A DNA stretch of 64,000 nucleotides from Flavobacteriales bacterium. GTDB taxonomy: Bacteria > Bacteroidota > Bacteroidia > UBA10329. The notes beneath the pieces were generated by a model. The model searched no databases. It saw only the letters and a program-made list of their open reading frames with translations, and had not been told where the DNA came from. The position numbers were made by a program, and so were the translations under genes. This document shows, in pieces, positions 41,704-51,650 of this stretch (positions are counted from its first letter, which is position 1; each line of letters begins with the position of its first letter). The stretch spans positions 1 to 64,000 of the forward strand of contig JAGYJL010000004.1 of the NCBI GenBank assembly GCA_018402015.1, given 5' to 3'.

Positions 41704-42542
41704 TTTTTCTTCTTCTTGCTGAATACATCGAACCGATAAGCCAACGAAGCTTTTGGCGAGAAGCCAAGTACTGGATGAATGGATCCAGCAATATCGAAAT
41801 GAAGGAATTTCAATCGGAGGCCAAGACCAAAATCAGCACGGAATGGCGCTGTGCCGACTCCAACTCTAATAGCCACAATATCGGCCGGGAAATACTCTAC
41901 ACCAGCCTTGAAAACGGCAGGCAGCTCCAGATCTTTTTCTGCTTCAACTGCAAGCTTCACTTTCTTCGAGAAATCGTATTGAGCGCCTAAACGGAAATTC
42001 ATTGGAACGCGCTCGTCAAATCCATCTGCAAGCCTTGTTCGGGTAAGATTGAACGCATGAAATCCGATACGCAGTTTGGAATTTACTTGAGACAGGAGAC
42101 CGATCTCTGCAATAAAACTGTGTTTAGAACCATAATTCTCGGCCAAAGTTGTGTTCAAATAACTCAACTGCAGGCCAACCGAAAGGAATTTCCACAGCCG
42201 TTTTCCGTACGCAAACCCATAGCGACTCTGATTGTAAAGTTGGTTTCCAAAACGAGCATAACTAATGCCGAAAACTCCCGCTTTTGGAGTTGGCAGAACA
42301 GCAGTGGCCGCCTGTAAATTTAGGTTGGAAAGCAGAAAACGATTTTCGTAGTAAGCAGCAACACCAGCTTGCTCAAGCCCAACCATTGCTGCTTGATTGT
42401 GATGAACGGCCCAAAGATCGGTAAGCGCTACGCTTGCATTTCCCATTCCTGCAGAACGTGCACCAATGGGAAAATCGCTGGTTTGAGCACTGACCGCAAT
42501 AGAGAAAACGAAGGCTAAAAGGAAAAGTAGCGGTTTCTTCAT
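41700..42542 (-). CDS. PorV/PorQ-like outer-membrane beta-barrel protein
   Basis: Signal peptide, then FPIGARSAGMGNASVALTDLWAVHHNQAAM, the characteristic UPF0164/PorV-family N-terminus; beta-rich. Confidence 0.7.
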   Translation of the reverse strand: MKKPLLFLLAFVFSIAVSAQTSDFPIGARSAGMGNASVALTDLWAVHHNQAAMVGLEQAGVAAYYENRFLLSNLNLQAATAVLPTPKAGVFGISYARFGNQLYNQSRYGFAYGKRLWKFLSVGLQLSYLNTTLAENYGSKHSFIAEIGLLSQVNSKLRIGFHAFNLTRTRLADGFDERVPMNFRLGAQYDFSKKVKLAVEAEKDLELPAVFKAGVEYFPADIVAIRVGVGTAPFRADFGLGLRLKFLHFDIAGSIHPVLGFSPKASLAYRFDVFSKKKKK

Positions 42543-42602
42543 CCAGCTGGTTGGTGTTGTCGAATTTACAACTATTGCTTTACTCGATTTGTTAAACTTG
42601 AG

Positions 42603-43103
42603 TTAAGCAGAATAGCCTTCAACCTCGTCTTTACTTTCCATCACTTTATCTTTCAACCCCTCTTTGAAATCGGCAATTCGTTGTAAAACAACTTTGTCTG
42701 AAGAACCGATGATCTGAGCCGCTAGAATGCCAGCGTTTTTGGCTGCGTTGAGTGCAACGGTGGCAACGGGAACACCATTTGGCATTTGTAGAATGGAAAG
42801 AATACTGTCCCAACCATCAATGGAATTGGAACTTTTTACGGGAACGCCAATAACAGGAAGTGGCGTTAAGGACGCTACCATTCCTGGTAAGTGTGCTGCA
42901 CCGCCAGCTCCGGCAATGATCACTTTCAATCCGCGGTTGGCAGCGCCTTTTGCGTATTCGAACATGCGGTCTGGAGTTCGGTGTGCAGAGACAACCGTCA
43001 TCTCAAATTCGATTCCCAGTTCTTTTAGAACATCAGCAGCATCTTTCATCACTTTAAGATCGGAGCTGCTGCCCATGATTATACCAACTTGTGCGTTGCT
43101 CAT
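42603..43103 (-). CDS. purE: 5-(carboxyamino)imidazole ribonucleotide mutase
   Basis: VGIIMGSSSDLKVMKDAADVLKELGIEFEMTVVSAHRTPDRM; GAGGAAHLPGM. Confidence 0.96.
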   Translation of the reverse strand: MSNAQVGIIMGSSSDLKVMKDAADVLKELGIEFEMTVVSAHRTPDRMFEYAKGAANRGLKVIIAGAGGAAHLPGMVASLTPLPVIGVPVKSSNSIDGWDSILSILQMPNGVPVATVALNAAKNAGILAAQIIGSSDKVVLQRIADFKEGLKDKVMESKDEVEGYSA

Positions 43104-44233
43104 GCTTTTACTTTCAAGGTTTGTTGCACTTTTTTAGCTGTTGTTTTGGCTTCTTCTAAGGTTTCCGCAATCACAGTCACATGGCCCATTTTGCGGAACG
43201 GCTTAGTGAACCGCTTCCCGTAAAGATGCACATTCACGCCTTTCAGGGCAAGCACATCTTCTAAGCCTTCGTATTGGGCTTCGCCCGAAAAACCGTCTTC
43301 GCCCAAAAGATTGACCATTACCGATGGCTTTACAATTTCCGTATTTCCAAGGCTGATGTTGAGAATTGCTCGAACATGCTGCATGAATTGCGAAGTGTAA
43401 TTGCCTTCAATACTCTGATGACCGCTGTTGTGTGGGCGTGGCGCAATCTCATTCACCAGTACATTTCCCTCTTTATCGAGGAAAAGTTCCACGGCCAAAA
43501 GACCAACGATCTGCAATTTCTCGGCAATGGTTTTAGCAATTTTCTGTGAGGTTTTCTCTACTTCATCGCTCACATTGGCAGGACTGAAAAGGAACTCTAC
43601 CAAATTGGCTATTGGGTTGAATTCCAACTCAACGGTTGGGAAAGTTTTTATTTCTCCAGCGGCATTTCTCGCCACGATCACTGAGAGTTCTTTGTCAAGA
43701 TCAACGGCTTTTTCAAGAACTGATGGTTCTGAGAAAGCTTTGGAAAGATCAGCAGCCGTTTTCAGCGACTGAACGCCTTTTCCATCATAGCCACCTTTTC
43801 TGAGTTTCTGAAAAACAGGGAAGAAATCGCTGTGATTTTCAGCATCGTTTTTCCCGATCAATCGATAATCAGATGTTGGAATTCCATGTTTATCGTAAAA
43901 TTCCTTTTGCGCTCCTTTATCTTGGATCAAACGAATCACGTTCGGTTGCGGATAGACTTTCACGCCTTGCTTCTCCAGTACCTCCAGTGCATCAACATTC
44001 ACATGCTCGATTTCAATCGTGAGCACATCCATTCCTTTTCCGAACGCAAGCACGGTTTCATAATCATTGAAACTTCCGTTAGTGAATGAATGTGCTATAT
44101 CGCGACAAGGTGCATCGGGATCGGGGTCGAGTACGTGAACGTCCACATCAAGATTGATCGTCTCCTGAATAAGCATACGGCCAAGCTGTCCGCCACCCAA
44201 AATTCCAAGCTTGGTCTTTGGTCTGTAACTCAT
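43100..44233 (-). CDS. purK: 5-(carboxyamino)imidazole ribonucleotide synthase
   Basis: LGILGGGQLGRML; NEIAPRPHNSGHQSIEG. Confidence 0.96.
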   Translation of the reverse strand: MSYRPKTKLGILGGGQLGRMLIQETINLDVDVHVLDPDPDAPCRDIAHSFTNGSFNDYETVLAFGKGMDVLTIEIEHVNVDALEVLEKQGVKVYPQPNVIRLIQDKGAQKEFYDKHGIPTSDYRLIGKNDAENHSDFFPVFQKLRKGGYDGKGVQSLKTAADLSKAFSEPSVLEKAVDLDKELSVIVARNAAGEIKTFPTVELEFNPIANLVEFLFSPANVSDEVEKTSQKIAKTIAEKLQIVGLLAVELFLDKEGNVLVNEIAPRPHNSGHQSIEGNYTSQFMQHVRAILNISLGNTEIVKPSVMVNLLGEDGFSGEAQYEGLEDVLALKGVNVHLYGKRFTKPFRKMGHVTVIAETLEEAKTTAKKVQQTLKVKA

Positions 44234-44302
44234 GTCGCAAAAGTAGCCCTTAGAAAGCTTCGCACCATTGGATATTGGTAACTACCTTTGCGCGCCTTAT
44301 TC

Positions 44303-44848
44303 ATGGCCAACACAGTTAAACTTCACGATCTAGAGTTCATGCCTTATCTCACTGAAAGTGAGCTAAGCGTGATAGTGAGCGGTCTTGCCAACAGGATCAA
44401 CGAGAAATACAACGGTAAATCGCCCTTATTCGTGGTTGTTCTTAATGGAGCGTTCATGTTTGCGTCAGATCTTATGAAGGAAGTTACCATTGATTGCGAA
44501 GTAAGTTTCTTGCGCGTTAGTTCTTACAGAGGAACAGCTAGCACAGGCGAAGTGAAGGAGATGATGCCAATAGGAACAGATGTTTCGGGACGGGACGTTG
44601 TGTTGCTGGAAGATATTGTGGATACAGGAAAAACCATGGGAGAGATAAAGAGGAAGATGCTTGAGAACAACGCAAGTTCGGTCAGCATCTGCACCTTGCT
44701 TTACAAACCAGATGCCTTTCAGGGCGATTATATGGTTGACCTCATAGGAAAAGAAATACCAGACAGATTTGTGGTAGGATACGGATTAGACTATGATGGT
44801 CTTGGCCGTAATCTACCTTCATTATATCAGATCAAACCAAAATCATAA
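44303..44848 (+). CDS. hpt: Hypoxanthine phosphoribosyltransferase
   Basis: VVLNGAFMFASDLM; VVLLEDIVDTGKTM PRPP motif. Confidence 0.93.
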   Translation: MANTVKLHDLEFMPYLTESELSVIVSGLANRINEKYNGKSPLFVVVLNGAFMFASDLMKEVTIDCEVSFLRVSSYRGTASTGEVKEMMPIGTDVSGRDVVLLEDIVDTGKTMGEIKRKMLENNASSVSICTLLYKPDAFQGDYMVDLIGKEIPDRFVVGYGLDYDGLGRNLPSLYQIKPKS

Positions 44849-44850
44849 TC

Positions 44851-45420
44851 ATGCTGAATTTAGTGTTGTTCGGACCTCCAGGAGCAGGAAAAGGAACCCA
44901 ATCGGAAAAACTTATTGCACACTACGGATTGGTGCATATTTCTACAGGCGATGTTTTTCGAGCGCTTAATCCAGAGTCGGATCTTGCAAAATTGGCCAAG
45001 AGTTATTCAGACAAAGGAGACCTTGTGCCAGACGATGTAACCATTAAGATCCTTGAGAACGAAGTGCTGAAGCACCCAAATGCCAAAGGCGTTATTTACG
45101 ATGGATTTCCGCGTACAAATGCACAAGCGGAAGCTTTGGATAAATTCCTTGAAGGAAAAGGAGATTCTATTTCGTTGATGGTAGCGCTGGATGTTCCAGA
45201 AGAGGAATTGAAAACAAGACTTCTTAAACGAGCCGAAGTTTCTGGTCGCGCAGACGATGCCGATCCAGAGATCATTGCCAATCGAATTGCCAATTACAAA
45301 CGACAAACCGCACCTGTTGCTGAATTCTACAAGGCACAAGGAAAACTGCGCTTGGTTGACGGAATCGGAACGATTGACGAAATATTCGGCCGTATTTGCG
45401 CTGCCGTTGATAAGGTATAA
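44851..45420 (+). CDS. adk: Adenylate kinase
   Basis: LVLFGPPGAGKGTQSEKL; YDGFPRTNAQAEALD. Confidence 0.96.
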   Translation: MLNLVLFGPPGAGKGTQSEKLIAHYGLVHISTGDVFRALNPESDLAKLAKSYSDKGDLVPDDVTIKILENEVLKHPNAKGVIYDGFPRTNAQAEALDKFLEGKGDSISLMVALDVPEEELKTRLLKRAEVSGRADDADPEIIANRIANYKRQTAPVAEFYKAQGKLRLVDGIGTIDEIFGRICAAVDKV

Positions 45421-45442
45421 TTCATTCAACTAACTGATGAGG

Positions 45443-45479
45443 AGGAGAACCATACCTTTGGTTCTCCTTTTCTTTTTTC
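45443..45479 (+). terminator. Rho-independent terminator downstream of adk
   Basis: AGGAGAACCA-N6-TGGTTCTCCT followed by a T-rich tract. Confidence 0.75.
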
Positions 45480-45482
45480 ATT

Positions 45483-46469
45483 ATGAAAAGTAACTTCATA
45501 GACCACGTAAAGATCTGCTGTAGAAGCGGAAATGGAGGATCTGGATCTTCGCACTTATTCCGCTCGCGCGGCAACCCCAAAGGTGGACCCGATGGCGGAG
45601 ATGGCGGACGCGGTGGTCATGTGATCATTCGCGGAAATAAGCAAATGTGGACCTTACTTCACTTGCGCTACAAGAAGCACATCATTGCAGGTCATGGGCA
45701 TAACGGTGGAAAATCTGAAGCCACGGGTGGCTATGGTAAGGACGAAGTGATAGAAGTGCCACTTGGTACGGTTGTAAAAGATGCCGAGACAGAAGAAGTG
45801 TTGATGGAGATAACCGAAGAAGGGCAGGAATTGATCCTGACTCCAGGCGGAAGGGGTGGCCGTGGTAATACACATTTCAAATCTGCTACTAATCAAACAC
45901 CTCGCAATGCTCAGCCTGGAGAACCGGGACGTGAAGAGTGGAAAACGCTGGAGTTGAAAGTGCTGGCCGATGTTGGACTGGTAGGGTTCCCAAATGCCGG
46001 AAAATCAACACTGCTTTCTGTTGTGTCTGCCGCTAAACCGGAAATTGCCAATTATCCGTTTACCACGTTGGTTCCGAACTTGGGAATTGTGAGTTATCGT
46101 AATCACAAATCGTTTGTGATGGCAGACATTCCAGGAATAATAGAAGGAGCGCATGAGGGCAAGGGGCTTGGACTTAGATTCCTGCGTCACATAGAGCGGA
46201 ATTCTATTCTTTTGTTTATGGTTCCAGCAGATTCGGGAGATGTAGAAAAAGAGTACAGGATTCTGTTGAATGAATTGGAGCAGTTCAATCCGGAATTATT
46301 GGACAAGGAACGAGTTCTGGCCGTTACCAAGTGCGATATGTTAGATGATGAATTGAAATCGGAACTTTCGTCAACCATTCAGTTAGACGTTCCGGTAGTT
46401 TATATATCATCGCTTACACAAGAAGGAATTCAAGAATTGAAGGATGTGTTATGGCAAAAAATGCAGTGA
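45483..46469 (+). CDS. obgE: GTPase ObgE/CgtA
   Basis: [82 protein letters not shown]. Confidence 0.96.
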   Translation: MKSNFIDHVKICCRSGNGGSGSSHLFRSRGNPKGGPDGGDGGRGGHVIIRGNKQMWTLLHLRYKKHIIAGHGHNGGKSEATGGYGKDEVIEVPLGTVVKDAETEEVLMEITEEGQELILTPGGRGGRGNTHFKSATNQTPRNAQPGEPGREEWKTLELKVLADVGLVGFPNAGKSTLLSVVSAAKPEIANYPFTTLVPNLGIVSYRNHKSFVMADIPGIIEGAHEGKGLGLRFLRHIERNSILLFMVPADSGDVEKEYRILLNELEQFNPELLDKERVLAVTKCDMLDDELKSELSSTIQLDVPVVYISSLTQEGIQELKDVLWQKMQ

Positions 46470-46547
46470 ACCTTCAAATCTGCCATACATTATGTTGACA
46501 TATTCTTTACTTTCATCGCTTCATTTAAAACCCTTTAATAACACACA

Positions 46548-47612
46548 ATGAAAAAAATCTACTTAAGTCTATCTCTTTTGGTGGCGGCTGGAGCGTCTAT
46601 GGCGCAAAGCGTTTCAACAATGGAGGTAAATCATTCTTCGGCAAAAGATGTTCCTACAATTGAGCACTCTGTAGCGCTTGATGCTACCGATACGCTTGGT
46701 TTGGAGGAATTCGGAACCGAAATTTGGCAGTACGGTTCTCCGTCTGGATACGTTTTCGGAACAAACGATCTAGAGGATTCACAAAGTATTCCTGGACAGA
46801 CGATTCACCAATTGAACTATGAATATGCTGCTGGTTTCATCGTTAACGGAAGCTACAACGTAGTTGGAGCAATGGTATGGTTCGGTGGTAAAGCAGATGT
46901 GTCTGGTAGCCCAGCTGACCTGAAAGTAAAGATGTACTCGTTGGCTGACAACAAGGCTCTTGCCTCAGCACAGTCCACAGCTCCGGATGCGATTGGACCT
47001 AACCAGATGTTAGGTTCAGTGAACTTGCCATTTGCTGATGTTGATACTGTTGACGCTACTTATGCACTTTTCGCTAACCCACTTTGGGCTAACGGAGATT
47101 TCGCTCTTGCAGTAGACATCAAAGATCTTTATGGTTCTCCAGCAGATACTGTTTGGATCTATGCTAGCGAAGATGGTTCTTCTGATGGTACTTACACTTG
47201 GACCAATATTGGATTTGACATTTCTCCGCAAACTTTGTGGGCACGCTCAACTGGTCTTCTTCAAGGAGGATTGGATGTGAACTTGGGAATTTTTGCCCTT
47301 GTTGACGAAAGCGGTGTTGGCATTGAAGAGCAAGGTTTCTTGAACGGTGTTAAAATGACAACTTATCCTAACCCAGCTCTTTCTAGCGATGTAGTACGTA
47401 TTCAGTATGCATTGGAGAACGCTGCTGATAAGGTAGAGATCAGAATCATGGACTTGAACGGAAAATTGGTATTCGCTGCCTCTGAAGGAGCTAAAGCTAG
47501 CGGACTATACACATTGGAAGTTCCTGCAGGTTCACTTAGCGCTGGTTCTTACATCTACTCTTTGGAGGCTAACGGTGGAAGAATGGCTAAGAGAATGGAG
47601 ATTTTGAAATAA
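46548..47612 (+). CDS. Secreted protein with T9SS type A sorting domain
   Basis: Signal peptide; C-terminal MTTYPNPALSSDVVRIQYALENAADKVEIRIMDLNGKLVF...GSYIYSLEANGGRMAKRMEILK. Confidence 0.88.
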   Translation: MKKIYLSLSLLVAAGASMAQSVSTMEVNHSSAKDVPTIEHSVALDATDTLGLEEFGTEIWQYGSPSGYVFGTNDLEDSQSIPGQTIHQLNYEYAAGFIVNGSYNVVGAMVWFGGKADVSGSPADLKVKMYSLADNKALASAQSTAPDAIGPNQMLGSVNLPFADVDTVDATYALFANPLWANGDFALAVDIKDLYGSPADTVWIYASEDGSSDGTYTWTNIGFDISPQTLWARSTGLLQGGLDVNLGIFALVDESGVGIEEQGFLNGVKMTTYPNPALSSDVVRIQYALENAADKVEIRIMDLNGKLVFAASEGAKASGLYTLEVPAGSLSAGSYIYSLEANGGRMAKRMEILK

Positions 47613-47634
47613 GATTGTTCTTTAAAGCAGAACA

Positions 47635-47665
47635 GAAAGGGCGGCCATTTGGCCGCCCTTTCTTA
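47635..47665. terminator. Bidirectional-looking rho-independent terminator between convergent genes
   Basis: GAAAGGGCGGCC-ATTT-GGCCGCCCTTTC. Confidence 0.85.
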
Positions 47666-47683
47666 TTTCAATAAGCTCAAAAT

Positions 47684-48442
47684 TTACTTGGCAAGATCGG
47701 CACGCACTCGTTTCATGAATTTGGATGCGTACACAAAATCAACCACCTCCTTATTTTCGGTTCTGAGAATCTCTTCTTTCGAACCTTCCCACCATTTCTC
47801 ACCTTCGTAGATAAACTGAATATTCTCTCCGATCTCTATCACAGAGTTCATATCGTGTGTGATCACAATTGTAGTGATCTGATATTCTTCCGTAATCTCC
47901 TTGATCAATTGGTCGATAACCAAGCCTGTTTTCGGGTCGAGGCCAGAGTTGGGCTCATCGCAAAACAAATACTTTGGGTTTGTAGCAATGGCACGTGCAA
48001 TTGCCACACGTTTTTTCATACCACCACTTAATTCTGATGGCAGCAATTTGGCGGCATTCGGAAGGTTGACCCGATCCAGACAGAACTGAGATCTTGCCCG
48101 TCTTTCGGCCAATGTCTGATCCGTGAACATGGAAAGTGGAAACATGATATTGCCCTCCACGGTCATTGAATCGAACAGCGCCCCACCTTGGAAAAGCATT
48201 CCAATATCCTTACGAATCGACTTCTTTTCTTTGAAACTCATTGAGGCAAAGTCAACCCCATCGTATTCAATGGTTCCAGAATCTACATCGTGCAGACCAA
48301 CCATGCACTTGGTAAGAACCGTTTTTCCAGAACCACTCTGACCAATAATGATATTCACCTGGCCTTTGTGAAACTGTGCGCTGATGTCCTTTAGAACATG
48401 ATGATCGCCAAAACTTTTATTCAGTCCCTTTAACTCTATCAT
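47684..48442 (-). CDS. ABC transporter ATP-binding protein, MlaF type
   Basis: IIGQSGSGKTVLTKCMVGL; LSGGMKKRVAIARAIATNPKYLFCDEPNSGLDP. Confidence 0.93.
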   Translation of the reverse strand: MIELKGLNKSFGDHHVLKDISAQFHKGQVNIIIGQSGSGKTVLTKCMVGLHDVDSGTIEYDGVDFASMSFKEKKSIRKDIGMLFQGGALFDSMTVEGNIMFPLSMFTDQTLAERRARSQFCLDRVNLPNAAKLLPSELSGGMKKRVAIARAIATNPKYLFCDEPNSGLDPKTGLVIDQLIKEITEEYQITTIVITHDMNSVIEIGENIQFIYEGEKWWEGSKEEILRTENKEVVDFVYASKFMKRVRADLAK

Positions 48443-49182
48443 TACTGAAGCAGCATTTGGGTTAGAATAAGATTGAACGTGAGAATGATGACAATACTGT
48501 ATACCACAGAAATTGTACTTGCTTTGCCTACTTCCAAGGCACCACCCGAAGTATGATATCCGAAGTAAGCGGGAACGGTGGTAATGATGATGGCAAATAT
48601 CACCGTTTTAATGAGGGCGTACGTAATGTAGAACGGTTGGAACCAATACTGAATTCCGAAGATGAACGTGTTGCCCGAAACCTCTCCTGTTAGAATTCCC
48701 GCAGCGTATCCTCCAACGAGTCCAAGTATCATACTTATGATAACGATGAATGGATTGCAGATAATGGCAGCGATCATCTTTGGCCCAACCAAGTAATTGG
48801 TAGAGTTAACGCCCATGATGTCCAGTGCATCGATCTGATCCGTTACTCTCATGGTGCCAATTTCGCCAGCAATACTTGAACCTACTTTTCCAGCAAGAAT
48901 TATGCTGATGATGGTAGGCGAGAATTCAAGTATCAACGAATCTCGCACTCCCAAACCCACTGTGTAAAGTGGAATCAAAGGACTGTCTATGTTGTACGCC
49001 AACTGAATGGTGAGTACAGCACCCATAAAGCCACTTACAATAGCTACTAATCCAAGAGACGCGTAACCTAGATTCTGTACCTCTTCAAAGATTCGCTGTC
49101 TGTAAATACGCCATTTTTCAGGCCTTTTGAATACCTTACTGATCCAAAGTACGTAACGGCCGATGTGGTGGATAATTCCCAT
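48442..49182 (-). CDS. MlaE family lipid ABC transporter permease
   Basis: SLGLVAIVSGFMGAVLTIQLAYN; VGSSIAGEIGTMRVTDQIDALDIMGVNSTNYLVGPKM; start MGIIHHIG at 49182. Confidence 0.92.
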   Translation of the reverse strand: MGIIHHIGRYVLWISKVFKRPEKWRIYRQRIFEEVQNLGYASLGLVAIVSGFMGAVLTIQLAYNIDSPLIPLYTVGLGVRDSLILEFSPTIISIILAGKVGSSIAGEIGTMRVTDQIDALDIMGVNSTNYLVGPKMIAAIICNPFIVIISMILGLVGGYAAGILTGEVSGNTFIFGIQYWFQPFYITYALIKTVIFAIIITTVPAYFGYHTSGGALEVGKASTISVVYSIVIILTFNLILTQMLLQ

Positions 49183-49270
49183 GTAGTTGCGGCTAAATTT
49201 AGGGATTCTGCCGATTGCAGAAAACTCCAATTGCAATTCGATGTTGGTTCTTACGTTACCTTTGCAATCC

Positions 49271-49432
49271 ATGAAAAGCCTACGCACTATTCTCATCCTT
49301 TCCATTGCAGTGGTTCTTCTTGTTTCCTGTTCTAGTAGAAGGAGAGGAAAAGGGAAAGGTTGCGACTGTCCAACGTTCGGAGAATACCTGCCGGAGCATG
49401 GTACTTCCAAGCATACCACATTTAGGGTATAA
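49271..49432 (+). CDS. Small predicted lipoprotein (53 aa)
   Basis: MKSLRTILILSIAVVLLVSCSSRRRGKGKGCDCPTFGEYLPEHGTSKHTTFRV; lipobox LLVSC; TACCTTTG element 6 nt upstream of ATG. Confidence 0.65.
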   Translation: MKSLRTILILSIAVVLLVSCSSRRRGKGKGCDCPTFGEYLPEHGTSKHTTFRV

Positions 49433-49501
49433 GTTAATCTAACGAAACCTTAACGCTGTTTTCTAGTTACTTTCGAACTGTTTAGAATCATTCTTTATAA
49501 G

Positions 49502-49729
49502 GTGACAGCGAAAGACCTCATATTAGGACAACATGCAATTGTAGCTTCATTCTCAGACGAGAAGTTGGCTGTATTTCTGGCTGAACGAGGTGTTGTTGCA
49601 GGCGAGCGCCTGTGTGTTGAACGCATTGCCCCGATGGGCGATCCAATTGCCATTCGTGTTTCTGATCATCTTCTTTGTCTCCGCAGAAGAGACGCATCAG
49701 CCATCATTGTTCAGCCAGAGGCGCTCTGA
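49502..49729 (+). CDS. feoA: FeoA family protein (GTG start)
   Basis: 75 aa FeoA/SH3-like, immediately upstream of feoB. Confidence 0.87.
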   Translation: MTAKDLILGQHAIVASFSDEKLAVFLAERGVVAGERLCVERIAPMGDPIAIRVSDHLLCLRRRDASAIIVQPEAL

Positions 49730-49748
49730 GTAAAACTCAACCTTGTTC

Positions 49749-51647
49749 ATGAACGAAGGGAGTAGGAGGCTGAAAGTAGCACTGGTTGGTAACCCAAATA
49801 GCGGAAAAACCTCACTTTTCAATAAGCTTACTGGCCTTCATCAGAAAGTTGGCAATTTTCCGGGAATTACTGTTGAGAAGAAATGGGGTAAATTCAAGTT
49901 CAATGGATTGACAGTTGACTTGGTCGATCTACCTGGAACATACAGTTTGCAACCTCGTTCCATGGACGAAGAAGTTGCATCCAAAGCCATTCTTAACAGG
50001 GATAATCCAGATCATCCAGAATTGGTTCTGATCGTTGTTGATGCTTCTCATCTGAAGACCAGTTTGTACTTGGCGCTTCAAATAATTGAGCAGAAGATTC
50101 CGGCCGTACTCGTAATGAATATGGCCGATCAACTTACCCGGCTTTCGCCCGACCTGGACATTGATTCGCTTGCTGCGCAATTGGATGTTCCCATTGTGAA
50201 AACCGTAGCACGAGATGGTGATGGAATTCAGGAACTGCAGCAAGTAATTGCGCAACACGAACTCAAATCGCCCATTGTTGCTTGGGATTCATTGAAAGAG
50301 GAACGTCATGTAATAATTAAGAGGATACTTTCTAACGCCAAGGCCGAAGCTCCAGTTATGGCGCATGCCACCACTCAGAAGTTGGATGATTATCTCACAC
50401 ATCCGGTATGGGGGGTTGGTTTTTTCGTGCTTCTTCTCGGTCTCATGTTCCAATCGGTTTACAGTTGGTCGGCATTGCCAATGGAATTCATCGAAGGGTT
50501 CTTCTCCAACGCGTCAGAATGGTTTGCGGCCTCTCTTCCTGATTCTTTTCTTACCAGATTATGGATTGAAGGTATTTGGGCAGGTCTTGGTGGTGTTGTG
50601 ATTTTTATTCCGCAGATAGCGTTCTTATTTCTCTTTATCTCCTTGCTGGAAGAAACGGGCTACATGGCCCGTGTAAGTTTTCTGGCCGATCGTTGGCTGA
50701 GAAAATTCGGATTGCAGGGCAGATCCATTGTGCCATTGATCGGGGGCGTGGCATGTGCCGTGCCTGCCATCTTAGCGGCACGCACCATTGCCGATCGCAA
50801 AGAGCGACTGCTCACCATCATGGTAACACCATTCATGAGTTGTTCTGCGCGCTTACCGGTTTACACGCTACTTATTGGACTGGTCATACCAATTGGCTTT
50901 CAAGGTTTATCCTTACTCTTTCTTTATTTGTTAGGAACGGTTGCTGCCTTGGGTGCGGCAATTGTCCTTAATAGGATGGTTCCTGCAACAGAGGAAAGCC
51001 ATTTTCTGATGGAATTACCAGACTACCGAGCTCCAAGGTTCATGAATGTGATCTTGGAGATCATTCGGAAAGTAACTCAGTTTGTTTCCAGCGCTGGAAA
51101 AATAATTGTGCTTGTTTCGGTGTTCCTTTGGCTTGGAGCATCATATGGGCCAGGTCAAAGATTCGACCAGATAGAAGCTGAATACGCTGGCATTCAAGAT
51201 GAATCTGCTTTGCATCAAAAGGACGCAGAGCTGCTAGAAAATTCTTACATCGGTATCTTAGGAAAGACCATCGAACCCGCCATTGCTCCTTTGGGTTACG
51301 ATTGGAAGATCGGTATTGCATTGATAACCTCGTTTGCTGCACGCGAAGTGTTTGTTGGAACCATGGCAACCATATACAGCGTTGGAACGGCTGACAGTGA
51401 AGCGGTTTCTGTGCGCGAAAAGATGAAATTGGAACAGAAACCCAATTCGGAAGAGCCATTATATGACCTCCCGTTCGGACTATCGTTGCTGATTTTCTAT
51501 GCCTTTGCTATGCAGTGCATGAGCACGCTAGCGGTGGTAAAAACGGAAACGGGATCTTGGAAATGGCCGTTGATACAGCTTGTAATGATGACCGGGCTAG
51601 CCTACGTTGCAAGTTTTGCAGTCTACAATATCATGCGTTTACTTTGA
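49749..51647 (+). CDS. feoB: Ferrous iron transport protein B
   Basis: VALVGNPNSGKTSLFNKLTG; DLPGTYSL; GLQGRSIVPLIGGVACAVPAILAARTI; start 49749. Confidence 0.96.
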   Translation: MNEGSRRLKVALVGNPNSGKTSLFNKLTGLHQKVGNFPGITVEKKWGKFKFNGLTVDLVDLPGTYSLQPRSMDEEVASKAILNRDNPDHPELVLIVVDASHLKTSLYLALQIIEQKIPAVLVMNMADQLTRLSPDLDIDSLAAQLDVPIVKTVARDGDGIQELQQVIAQHELKSPIVAWDSLKEERHVIIKRILSNAKAEAPVMAHATTQKLDDYLTHPVWGVGFFVLLLGLMFQSVYSWSALPMEFIEGFFSNASEWFAASLPDSFLTRLWIEGIWAGLGGVVIFIPQIAFLFLFISLLEETGYMARVSFLADRWLRKFGLQGRSIVPLIGGVACAVPAILAARTIADRKERLLTIMVTPFMSCSARLPVYTLLIGLVIPIGFQGLSLLFLYLLGTVAALGAAIVLNRMVPATEESHFLMELPDYRAPRFMNVILEIIRKVTQFVSSAGKIIVLVSVFLWLGASYGPGQRFDQIEAEYAGIQDESALHQKDAELLENSYIGILGKTIEPAIAPLGYDWKIGIALITSFAAREVFVGTMATIYSVGTADSEAVSVREKMKLEQKPNSEEPLYDLPFGLSLLIFYAFAMQCMSTLAVVKTETGSWKWPLIQLVMMTGLAYVASFAVYNIMRLL

Positions 51648-51650
51648 CGC

